From assembly GCA_002412925.1 (NCBI GenBank), contig DHVZ01000056.1, positions 1 through 64,000 of the forward strand: a stretch of 64,000 nucleotides of DNA, in the 5' to 3' direction. The notes under the pieces are model-generated. The model made no database searches and was not told the origin of the DNA. It saw only the letters and a program-made list of their open reading frames with translations. A program made the translations under genes and the position numbers. This document shows, in pieces, positions 43,923 through 51,604 of this stretch. The number at the start of each line of letters is the position of its first letter. Position 1 is the first letter of the stretch. The DNA is from Anaerolineales bacterium UBA5195. GTDB lineage: Bacteria; Chloroflexota; Anaerolineae; Anaerolineales; Villigracilaceae.

Positions 43923-46244
43923 CTACTCTGAAACCGCATCTGAGAGAACTTCATCAAGCAGGAAAGTCTCTGCGCAACCCAAGCAGGAGGCTTCGCGTTT
44001 ATTGGCAATCACCAGCAGACCTTTGCAATTCGGGCAGGGACGGGCCAAGGGGCGTTTCCAAGAGGTAAATTCACAATTTGGATAGTTGGCGCAACCATAG
44101 AAGACCCGGCCCTTGCGGGTTTTCCGTTCAACCAGGTCGCCATGATCCTTGGGGCATTCCACGCCGATCTTTTCAAGCCAGGGTTCCGTGTAACGACAAT
44201 CCGGAAAACCAGAGCAGGAGATGAATTTTCCAAAACGACCAAAACGGATGACCAGGTCCTTGCCGCACTGCGGGCAGGCGCGCCCAATCGGCTCGGGCCC
44301 CGTCTTGGTGATAGGCATTTCCGCCTGGGCCTTTTGCACTTTGACGGCAAATGGGCGGTAAAAAGCGTCCATAATCCTGACCCAATCGGCCTGGCCTTCC
44401 GCGATTTTATCCAGATCGTTTTCCATGGTGGCCGTGAAGTTCAAATCGACAATTTCAGGGAAATATTGCACCATCATCTCATTGACCAGAACACCCGTTT
44501 CTGTTGGTTCAAGGCGTTTATCCACGCGGACAACATATCCGCGCTCCTGGATAGTGGACATGATCGGCGCATAGGTTGAAGGGCGGCCAATCCCATAGCT
44601 TTCCAACGCTTGGACAAGCGATGCCTCCGAAAAACGAGGCGGTGGCTGCGTGAAATGCTGCTCGGGAATCAGACGGATTAGTTCCTGTTTCTGTCCTTCA
44701 GCAATGTCAACGGGGATGCGCACATTGTCTTCACCCTCGCCTTCCAGGGGTTTGGCATCTTCATCCCGAGATTCTTCGTAGACAACCAAAAAACCCGGGA
44801 ACTTTACGGCTGACCCCGCAGCGCGAAACATGTAGGTATGCTCCGATTCGCCAGTAACTTCGACTGAAAGCGTATCATAGATCGCCGATTCCATTTGCGA
44901 GGCCACAAAACGCTGCCAGATCAGCTGGTAAAGCTTGAACATGGCCGGCTCAAGAAACGGTTTGACTTTTTCAGGATCGCGCAGCACCGAGGTGGGGCGG
45001 ATGGCTTCATGCGCTTCTTGTGCGCCAACCGCGCGGGTTTTATATTCCGGCGGCTGGTCGGGTAAAAAGTCGCTGCCATAACGCGCTGTAATATACTGGC
45101 GAGCTTCGTTACGCGCAACTTCCGAAATATTGGTTGAATCGGTGCGCATGTAGGTAATCAAGCCGGTCGCGCCGCCATCCCCAACATCGATCCCTTCGTA
45201 AAGCCTTTGGGCCAGCGCCATGGTGCGCTTGGCCGTAAAACCAAGCCGCCGGGAGGCATCCTGCTGGAGCGTGGACGTTATAAATGGCGCAGACGGTTTG
45301 CGCTTGCGTTCACCCCGCTTGACTTTCGTTACGCTGTAAGCCGTTTTTTCCATATCCATCAACAACGGCCGTGTCTCAGCCTCAGACTTCAATTCGAAGT
45401 CCTTGTCATCGATCCGCGCCAGCTTGGCAATAAAGGCAGATTTTGCCCTCGCGCCTTCCGGCTTAAATTCAGCTGAAATCGTCCAGTATTCCTGCGGGAT
45501 AAAATCGTTGATTTCAGCCTCGCGCTCCACGATCAGGCGCAGCGCCACCGATTGCACACGCCCGGCGGAGAGTCGCCCGCGCACTTTTTCCCACAGGATG
45601 GGGCTGATGGAGTAACCGACGAGGCGATCCAGAACACGGCGGGCTTGCTGGGCATTGACCAGGTCCATATCAATCGCGCGTGAGTGGCTGAAAGCCTCGG
45701 CAATAGCCGGCGCGGTGATCTCATGAAAGGAAACGCGATGGGTCCGGGCAGGCTCGATTTCCAGAGCTTCAGACAGGTGCCAGGAAATAGCCTCCCCCTC
45801 GCGGTCAGGGTCAGTCGCCAGGAAAATTTCAGCATGGGATTTGGCCAATTGCTTAAGGTCCTTGACAACCGGTTTTTTCTCGTTCGGGACGCGATACTTG
45901 GGCGCGAAATCATGATCGACATCCACCGATAACTGGGAACGCAATAAATCGCGCACGTGACCAACCGAGGCCCGCACCGTATAACCTTTCCCGAGGAAAC
46001 GGCCCACCGTTTTGGCCTTGGCTGGCGATTCGACAATGACCAGCTTGCCGGAGCGCTTTGGCTCAGGCTTTTCAACCTTGGGCGCAGCCATCCCTTCATG
46101 AGCCTCCGTCCGGCCTGTACGGAACATGGCGGTGCCGCACACCGGACATTTTCCACGTGTGACGGGTGCGCCAGCTTTGTTAAACGTGGCTTGCGGCTCA
46201 GATACTTCGCGCTTGGTCTTGCATTTCATGCAGTAGGCTTCCAT
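43923..46244 (-). CDS. topA: DNA topoisomerase I with N-terminal DUF5679 zinc module
   Basis: 773 residues. Residues 1-45 are a small zinc module (MEAYCMKCKTKREV with C5, C8, and CPVC at 33-36), like the stand-alone DUF5679. Then follow Toprim (LVIVESPAKAKTVGRFLG from 68, with ATDPDREGEAISWH) and the type IA core with nucleophile Tyr365 in LITYMRTDSTN. Three C-terminal zinc ribbons follow (about 630-773, for example CPQCGKDLVIRFG and CANYPNCEF). It relaxes negative supercoils. The N-terminal addition is unusual. Ribosome site GGAGAG. It starts 47 bp after the manC stop. Confidence 0.95.
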   Translation of the reverse strand: MEAYCMKCKTKREVSEPQATFNKAGAPVTRGKCPVCGTAMFRTGRTEAHEGMAAPKVEKPEPKRSGKLVIVESPAKAKTVGRFLGKGYTVRASVGHVRDLLRSQLSVDVDHDFAPKYRVPNEKKPVVKDLKQLAKSHAEIFLATDPDREGEAISWHLSEALEIEPARTHRVSFHEITAPAIAEAFSHSRAIDMDLVNAQQARRVLDRLVGYSISPILWEKVRGRLSAGRVQSVALRLIVEREAEINDFIPQEYWTISAEFKPEGARAKSAFIAKLARIDDKDFELKSEAETRPLLMDMEKTAYSVTKVKRGERKRKPSAPFITSTLQQDASRRLGFTAKRTMALAQRLYEGIDVGDGGATGLITYMRTDSTNISEVARNEARQYITARYGSDFLPDQPPEYKTRAVGAQEAHEAIRPTSVLRDPEKVKPFLEPAMFKLYQLIWQRFVASQMESAIYDTLSVEVTGESEHTYMFRAAGSAVKFPGFLVVYEESRDEDAKPLEGEGEDNVRIPVDIAEGQKQELIRLIPEQHFTQPPPRFSEASLVQALESYGIGRPSTYAPIMSTIQERGYVVRVDKRLEPTETGVLVNEMMVQYFPEIVDLNFTATMENDLDKIAEGQADWVRIMDAFYRPFAVKVQKAQAEMPITKTGPEPIGRACPQCGKDLVIRFGRFGKFISCSGFPDCRYTEPWLEKIGVECPKDHGDLVERKTRKGRVFYGCANYPNCEFTSWKRPLARPCPNCKGLLVIANKREASCLGCAETFLLDEVLSDAVSE

Positions 46245-46291
46245 GGTCTCTCCACAACCTCGATCCTCAAGAACCCAGGATCTCCAAATTT

Positions 46292-47383
46292 TTAAATATA
46301 ACGTTCCTGGTGGTGTTTCTTCAAATGCGCCACCACCTCGCGGACTTTTTGCGACTGGTCAGATTTGCACACCAGCAATACATCCCCGGCATCCACAATC
46401 ACCATGTCATCCACACCGATGGTCACTACCAGGCGCTCATTGCCCGGGGCAGCATAAATCAAGGTGTTGTGCGTCTCAAGAGCCAGGTGCTGGCCATTGA
46501 CGCCGACATTACCGTCCATATCGGGCAATAACACTTCAAAAAGCGAATCCCATGAGCCGACATCGCTCCAGCCCAGGCCGCCCGCCGGAAGCACCGCCAC
46601 CTTTTCAGCTTTTTCCATCACACCGTAGTCGATGGTTTCCACCTTCAAATCGGGCCAGATGGATTCGATCACGGCAGCAGGCTCCGGGGAGTCTAATCCC
46701 GCAGCAATTTTCCCAAGGGCAGTGTAAAGCTCGGGCATCTGGCGCTGCAATTCGCCGAGAATCATCTCCGTTGTCCAAATAAACATCCCGCTGTTCCAGG
46801 AATGGCCACCCATGCGCAGCATTTTTTGAGCAGTGGCGTCATCCGGTTTTTCCTTGAATCGGCCGACACAATAAGTCGGATATTTGAAATCGCCTGAGAG
46901 CGGCTCACCCTGCTGGATATAACCGTAAGCGGTGGATGGATAAGTGGGTGTTATGCCCAGGGTGACGAGGTAGCCGCTCCTGGCTACTTCAAAGGCGGCT
47001 CGTAAAAGGTAATGGAACAAATCACGATTGCGAATGAAATGATCGGATGGCAGGACTGCCATCACCGCCTGCGGGTCACGTTTGTGCAGGATGGCAGCCG
47101 CCAACCCCACAACCGAGGCTGTGCCCCGCGGGGCCGGTTCCACCAGGTAGTTTTCGAATGGGATTTCGGGGGCCTGCTGCCGCATCTCGGCAACCTGCCC
47201 GGCAACTGTAACAACAAGAATGCGCTCAGGCGGGAATAAACCCTCAAGGCGCTGCACAGTTCCCTGGAACAGGGTCGCTTCTCCGATCAGCGGCAGGAGT
47301 TGTTTGGGGCGTTCTTTCCGTGAGACCGGCCACAGGCGCGTGCCGCCGCCGCCAGCCATGATGATTGCGTATGTGTGTTCCAT
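46292..47383 (-). CDS. manC: Mannose-1-phosphate guanylyltransferase
   Basis: 363 residues; makes GDP-mannose from GTP and mannose 1-phosphate. The nucleotidyltransferase signature GGGGTRLWPVSRKERPKQLLP is at about 12-32, the metal-binding LPSDHFI near 115, and STAYGYIQ plus FKEKPD follow. No C-terminal isomerase cupin is present, so it is the short, single-function type. It supplies GDP-mannose for glycans or compatible solutes. The ribosome site is weak. It lies between dprA and topA on the minus strand with short gaps. Confidence 0.93.
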   Translation of the reverse strand: MEHTYAIIMAGGGGTRLWPVSRKERPKQLLPLIGEATLFQGTVQRLEGLFPPERILVVTVAGQVAEMRQQAPEIPFENYLVEPAPRGTASVVGLAAAILHKRDPQAVMAVLPSDHFIRNRDLFHYLLRAAFEVARSGYLVTLGITPTYPSTAYGYIQQGEPLSGDFKYPTYCVGRFKEKPDDATAQKMLRMGGHSWNSGMFIWTTEMILGELQRQMPELYTALGKIAAGLDSPEPAAVIESIWPDLKVETIDYGVMEKAEKVAVLPAGGLGWSDVGSWDSLFEVLLPDMDGNVGVNGQHLALETHNTLIYAAPGNERLVVTIGVDDMVIVDAGDVLLVCKSDQSQKVREVVAHLKKHHQERYI

Positions 47384-47489
47384 TTTTTTTCTCAGATCTT
47401 CATATTTTTGAATTTATTCGCTGTTTACTGCGTGAGTTGTTGCACCAGCTTGTCGATCGGCTGCAGCCTCGTGCCAAAAAGCTTAGGCT

Positions 47490-48605
47490 TTATATCAGAT
47501 CGGTCTTATACTCAGCCTGGCCATCTCTCACTGCCACGTAATTCATCCCGCCCACCTGGCGCACCATCCCTTTGAGTTCCATCATGGTCAGCGCCGCAGA
47601 GATTTTCTCGATCGGCAGTTCCAATTGGGCGCGAAGATCGTCCACATGCTTCGGCTCAGTGTTGAGAAAGTCCAGCAAGGCGGCCTCAGTCGCGTTAGAA
47701 GGCACTGCGCGGCGGATTTCACGGCGTTCCACGTTGCGGGTCAGGTCGAGCGCTTCAAGCACGTCGGCAGGCTGAAGCAGGGCTTTCGCGCCATTGGCAA
47801 TCAGACGGTTGGCGCCTTTACTTTGCGGAGCATAGACTTGCCCCGGCACCGCAAACACGTCACGGCCCTGCTCCACGGCGAATTCTGCCGTAATCAGCGC
47901 GCCACTGGTATCCCCCGCTTCTACTACGACAACCGCCATCGACAGCCCGCTGATGATGCGGTTGCGCGGCGGAAAATTGGCGCTTTCGGGTGGTGTACCG
48001 GGTGCATAGTCGCTGATGACCGCTCCCTGCGACATGATTTTTTCGGCCAGTGAGCGATGCTCGGGCGGATAAATTTTATCCACGCCTGAACCAAGGACTG
48101 CCAGTGTCCGCCCCCCGGCTTTGAGCGCCGCGCTGTGAGCCACAGCATCCACTCCTCGCGCCAGGCCGCTGACGACGGTCACGCCGTTATGGGCGAGGAC
48201 GGTCGCCAACTCTTCGGTCACCTGGCGGCCATAGGAGGTTACTGCGCGCGTTCCAACAACGGCCACCGACCAGCCATCTTCGGCTGTCAGATCGCCGCGC
48301 AGGTATAGCACAGGCGGCGGCTGGTCGATCTCTTTCAGGTGCGCGGGGTATTCGGCATCCTCCCAGGTGAGAATGCGGATGCCATTTTTCTCGGCCTGGG
48401 AAATCACCTCATCCAAATTGACACTGTTCCTGACCTGGAGCACGCGCTCGGCCAATTTGGGGCTGAGGCCAGCAGCCACCAGATCAAAAGGCGAGGCGCT
48501 CCAGGCGCTCTCAGCCGTTCCAAAGTAATCGAGTAGGGCCTGCAAACGCACTGCCCCAATCCCCTTGACGAGGGTGAACCCAACCCAATAACGTCTGTCG
48601 TTCAT
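47490..48605 (-). CDS. dprA: DNA-processing protein DprA
   Basis: 371 residues from the ATG at 48605; the frame further up enters rimM in another phase. It binds incoming single-stranded DNA and loads RecA during natural transformation. The N-terminal helical region (YWVGFTLVKGIGAVRLQALL, a helix-hairpin-helix) is followed by the Rossmann core VVGTRAVTSYGRQV, SGLARGVDAVAH, LGSGVDKIYPPEH, FPPRNRIISGLS and SGALITAEFA. A C-terminal winged helix (about 300-371, VDDLRAQLELPIEKISAAL) completes the usual plan. It begins 28 bp after the rimM stop. Confidence 0.96.
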   Translation of the reverse strand: MNDRRYWVGFTLVKGIGAVRLQALLDYFGTAESAWSASPFDLVAAGLSPKLAERVLQVRNSVNLDEVISQAEKNGIRILTWEDAEYPAHLKEIDQPPPVLYLRGDLTAEDGWSVAVVGTRAVTSYGRQVTEELATVLAHNGVTVVSGLARGVDAVAHSAALKAGGRTLAVLGSGVDKIYPPEHRSLAEKIMSQGAVISDYAPGTPPESANFPPRNRIISGLSMAVVVVEAGDTSGALITAEFAVEQGRDVFAVPGQVYAPQSKGANRLIANGAKALLQPADVLEALDLTRNVERREIRRAVPSNATEAALLDFLNTEPKHVDDLRAQLELPIEKISAALTMMELKGMVRQVGGMNYVAVRDGQAEYKTDLI

Positions 48606-48633
48606 ATCCAATTTGGAGAGATCTTCCAATTGT

Positions 48634-49215
48634 CTATTCGGCGCGCTCGCCACCATCCACCAAGCCAGGCAGCAGGTGAACACGCATTGTTTTTGTATCC
48701 AGGTTTACATTCAGGAGAACCTGTTTAAGCGCCGGGAGCAGGATTTCGCGTTCGTCAGCGTTTTTGACCACATAAACATCATTTGCGCCGGTTTCGATGA
48801 TTTCGGTGATAACTCCCAGGGCAGTTCCGAATTCGTCGACCACGTTCAAACCGATGATCTGGTGATGGTAATACTCACCCTCAGGGAGCGGCGGTCGGTC
48901 TTCGACCAAGACATAAACTGTCTGGGCGCGATATTTCGCCGTCTGTTCGACGGTGGATATCCCTTCGAAACCCAGGAGCAGCCCATCGTTATGCGGGCGG
49001 CGTCGGGTGATTTTGAGCGCTTGTTTCCTATCTCCAACAAAAAGGGTTGTGCCGGGCTTGAGACGCTCGGGGAAATCGGTTAACACATCCAGGAGGAGAT
49101 CGCCGCGAATGCCATGAGAGCGGCGCAGGGTTCCAACTGCCAAATAGACAGGCTCGCCTTCCACTGGCGAGCCTGGTTTACCAGCGCTGGCTGGCGCTTT
49201 CAGTGTGGGCGTCAA
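48634..49215 (-). CDS. rimM: 16S rRNA processing protein RimM
   Basis: 193 residues, assists maturation of the 30S subunit head by binding S19. Starts with a short extra lead, then VGTLRRSHGIRGDLLLDVLTD. The PRC-barrel half follows with HHQIIGLNVVDEFGTALGVI and NDVYVVKNADEREILLPAL. Its start overlaps the khpA stop by 4 bases (ATGA). With rpsP and khpA it forms the common ribosome-assembly cluster. Confidence 0.95.
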   Translation of the reverse strand: MTPTLKAPASAGKPGSPVEGEPVYLAVGTLRRSHGIRGDLLLDVLTDFPERLKPGTTLFVGDRKQALKITRRRPHNDGLLLGFEGISTVEQTAKYRAQTVYVLVEDRPPLPEGEYYHHQIIGLNVVDEFGTALGVITEIIETGANDVYVVKNADEREILLPALKQVLLNVNLDTKTMRVHLLPGLVDGGERAE

Positions 49216-49445
49216 GGCTCCACCACATCGAGCGTGACTTGCTGACCTTCACGTTCTGCGGCAACCCGCAAGAGAACACGAATGGCATTCGCCACACGTC
49301 CGCTTTTCCCGATCACGCGTCCCATGTCATCCTTCGAGACTTTTAATTCCAACCGCACGCGGCTGCCCTGACGGGACTGGGTGACTTCAACTTGATCAGG
49401 ACTTTCAACAAGAGCCTTGGCAATGTACTCGGTGAGGACTTTCAT
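49212..49445 (-). CDS. khpA: KH-domain RNA-binding protein KhpA
   Basis: 77 residues, a single KH domain with the RNA-gripping loop GRVIGKSGRVANAIRVLL (GxxG as GKSG). The N-terminal helix is VLTEYIAKALVESPDQV. In other bacteria it pairs with KhpB as a global RNA chaperone. It lies between rpsP and rimM, its standard place, and has a GAGGAG ribosome site. A GC-rich hairpin (49547-49596) separates it from rpsP. Confidence 0.95.
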   Translation of the reverse strand: MKVLTEYIAKALVESPDQVEVTQSRQGSRVRLELKVSKDDMGRVIGKSGRVANAIRVLLRVAAEREGQQVTLDVVEP

Positions 49446-49546
49446 TTGCTCCTCTACTGCTTGATGCGCAAATATCTGAATTTTTGAGCCGGAAAATGGC
49501 TAAAATCGAGTATATCTCTTTAGAAAGTTACACAACACATTACAAA

Positions 49547-49596
49547 GTCCTCACCCCTGCTCTTTTCTCACTTGAGAGGCAAGGAGGGGTGAGGAC
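49547..49596 (-). terminator. Hairpin between rpsP and khpA
   Basis: A 12-bp perfect stem (GTCCTCACCCCT at 49547-49558, complement at 49585-49596) with a long loop, followed on the minus strand by TTTGT. It may attenuate read-through into khpA-rimM. The CCTCACCCCT arms resemble the flanks of the palindromic repeat in purQ. Confidence 0.55.
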
Positions 49597-49607
49597 GAGA
49601 TCGACGG

Positions 49608-49952
49608 TTAGTTCTTGCGCGTGTTCACTGGGGCTGCGCGCTTCACTTCAGCAGCCTTGGCTTCGTCAGTGAGGGTTTCAACCGCTTCGCCCTTCTTGAA
49701 GCGGGCAAAACGATCAGCGGTGCCAGTGGTCTTGAACAACTGAGCAACGGACTCGGTGGGCATGGCACCCTTGCTCATCCACTCATAGATACGAGCTTCA
49801 TCGATGGTGATGGTGGCAGGCTCGGTGCGGGGGTTGTAGAAACCAACAATTTCAAGGAAACGCCCGTCGCGGGGCTTTTCCGAGTCTTGAATAACGATGC
49901 GGTAGGACGGCTGGTTTTTCAGACCGACACGGCGTAAACGAATGCGAACCAT
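49608..49952 (-). CDS. rpsP: 30S ribosomal protein S16
   Basis: 114 residues, with the family start MVRIRLRRVGLKNQPSYRIV and the KPRDGRFLEIVGFYNPRT motif. The C-terminus is extended by about 25 residues past the usual end (RFKKGEAVETLTDEAKAAEV), common in this family. AAGGAG lies 12 bases before the ATG. First gene of rpsP-khpA-rimM. Confidence 0.97.
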   Translation of the reverse strand: MVRIRLRRVGLKNQPSYRIVIQDSEKPRDGRFLEIVGFYNPRTEPATITIDEARIYEWMSKGAMPTESVAQLFKTTGTADRFARFKKGEAVETLTDEAKAAEVKRAAPVNTRKN

Positions 49953-49989
49953 GGAATTTACTTACTCCTTAACTTGGGTTGATTTGATG

Positions 49990-50140
49990 AGCATGGCTGA
50001 GGACGCAGGCTGCGTCCGAGGCGCATACCCTCCAATGGTTTCGGCACGCTCAACCCAACGGGTTGGCGTCAGCGCGGCGGGGGGAGGGGTGCGCTCTAAG
50101 GAAGCGCGCCTCGCAAAGCTGGAATGCCTATAGGGGGTTC
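49990..50140 (-). promoter_or_regulatory. Structured leader of the rpsP operon
   Basis: The 221-bp gap between ffh and rpsP is GC-rich and can form hairpins on the minus strand: CAACCC-GTT-GGGTTG (complement near 50052-50066) and a 7-bp GGACGCA/TGCGTCC stem (near 50003-50019). No tRNA or 4.5S RNA was recognised in it. A ribosomal-protein leader is possible, but no known family was matched. Confidence 0.35.
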
Positions 50141-50173
50141 ATTTTACTTGAAAACAATCATTAAATGAAGGGG

Positions 50174-51496
50174 CTAACCGAAGAGTTTCGGCAAACCTTT
50201 CATCCCCGTTTTTTGCAGGGTTTTCATCAATTTTTGCGTTTCGCGGAACTGCTTCATCAGGCGGTTCACATCCTGCACTTCGTTGCCTGAACCGGCCGCA
50301 ATGCGGCGGCGGCGGGAGGCGTTGAGAAGCTCAGGATCGCGGCGTTCCTGGCGGGTCATCGAGTTGATGATGGCTTCCATTTGTTTGAAGTTTTTTTCGA
50401 TATCTCGCGGATCGACTGACTTGGCCGCCTGCCCCAATTGGCCGGGCAGCATTTCCATGATCTGGCTGAGCGGGCCCATTTTGCGCATCTGGCGCATCTG
50501 GTCGAGCCAGTCTTCCAGGTCGAGCTGGCCCTTCATCATTTTTTCGGCCTGTTTTTGAGCCGACTGGGCATCGAAAGCAGCTTCGGCTTTTTCGATCAGG
50601 CCAAGCATGTCGCCCATCCCCAAAATCCGCGAGGACATGCGGGACGGGTCGTAGGTTTCCAGCGCATCGAGCTTTTCGCCGGTTCCCAGGTACTTAATCG
50701 GTACCCCGGTCACAGAGCGGATGGAGATCGCCGCCCCTCCGCGCGCATCGCCGTCCATTTTGGTCAGGATCAACCCGGTAATGGCAAGCGTATCCCGAAA
50801 TCCTTCGGCAACATGCAGCGCTTCCTGGCCGATCATCGCATCGACCACCAGGAGGACTTCGACCGGCGAGATTTTCTTTTCGATGGCCTTGAGTTCCGTC
50901 ATCAAAGTCTCGTCAAGCTGGGAACGACCGGCCGTATCGACGATCATGACCGAGTAACCGCCCTTTTGAGCCTGGTCGAGCGCATACGCGGCCAACTCCG
51001 GCGGTTTTTTGTTCAGATCTGCAATAACCGGCACGTCCACGCGCTCACCCAACTGCTGTAACTGCTGGACAGCCGCCGGGCGATAGGGGTCACCGGCCAC
51101 GAGCATGACACGCTCGCCTTTGGAGCGCAACAACTTGGCCAGCTTGCCGGCATGGGTGGTTTTCCCGGAACCCTGCAAGCCAACCATCAAAACAATGCGC
51201 GGTTTGGCGCCACTCAGATTCAGGGGCGCCGGCTCACCCAGGGTCGCGATCAGTTCTTCATGAACAATTTTGATGACCTGCTGGCCGGGGTTGAGCGCCT
51301 TCGAGACTTCCGCACCAATCGCCCGCTCGCGGACCCGGGCAATGAAACTCTTGACCACGCTGTAGTGGACATCGGCTTCAAGCAAGGCCAGGCGCACTTC
51401 ACGCATGGCAACATCCACATCGGCTTCGGAGAGCTTGCCGCGTTTTCGCAGTTGGTCAAAGACTTGGTTCAGACGGTTGGTCAGGTTTTCAAACAT
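50174..51496 (-). CDS. ffh: Signal recognition particle protein Ffh
   Basis: 440 residues from the ATG at 51496; MFENLTNRLNQVFDQLRKRG is the canonical N helix start. GTPase motifs: GLQGSGKTTHAGKLA (P-loop), VDTAGRSQLDE, TKMDGDARGGAA. The C-terminal methionine-rich M domain (from about 300) binds signal peptides and SRP RNA, with QMRQMRKMGPLSQIMEMLPG and SRRRRIAAGSG. The promoter TTGACC-N17-TACAAT ends 9 bases before the ATG, so the mRNA appears leaderless; no ribosome site exists. Confidence 0.97.
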   Translation of the reverse strand: MFENLTNRLNQVFDQLRKRGKLSEADVDVAMREVRLALLEADVHYSVVKSFIARVRERAIGAEVSKALNPGQQVIKIVHEELIATLGEPAPLNLSGAKPRIVLMVGLQGSGKTTHAGKLAKLLRSKGERVMLVAGDPYRPAAVQQLQQLGERVDVPVIADLNKKPPELAAYALDQAQKGGYSVMIVDTAGRSQLDETLMTELKAIEKKISPVEVLLVVDAMIGQEALHVAEGFRDTLAITGLILTKMDGDARGGAAISIRSVTGVPIKYLGTGEKLDALETYDPSRMSSRILGMGDMLGLIEKAEAAFDAQSAQKQAEKMMKGQLDLEDWLDQMRQMRKMGPLSQIMEMLPGQLGQAAKSVDPRDIEKNFKQMEAIINSMTRQERRDPELLNASRRRRIAAGSGNEVQDVNRLMKQFRETQKLMKTLQKTGMKGLPKLFG

Positions 51497-51505
51497 AGCG
51501 CGCAG

Positions 51506-51534
51506 ATTGTAGCGTGTTATCGGAAGATGGTCAA
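51506..51534 (-). promoter_or_regulatory. ffh promoter, leaderless
   Basis: Minus-strand TTGACC (complement 51529-51534) and TACAAT (complement 51506-51511) are exactly 17 bases apart. Only 9 bases separate the -10 from the A of the ATG, placing the transcription start at or within a base or two of the start codon. Confidence 0.7.
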
Positions 51535-51551
51535 GTTGAACGCCATAGATT

Positions 51552-51588
51552 AAAAAACACAGATGGTGGAGACACTCCACCATCTGTG
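51552..51588 (-). terminator. Rho-independent terminator of the P-type ATPase gene
   Basis: A 14-bp perfect stem (51558-51571 and 51575-51588) with a 3-base loop, followed on the minus strand by TTTTTT. It lies 16 bases past the ATPase stop and just before the ffh promoter. Confidence 0.92.
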
Positions 51589-51604
51589 CGACACTCGAAA
51601 GATG

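Noticed and set aside
49953..50173. 4.5S SRP RNA or a tRNA in the gap next to ffh
   Set aside because: Neither the SRP RNA tetraloop region nor a T-loop motif is present; only unassigned hairpins were seen.
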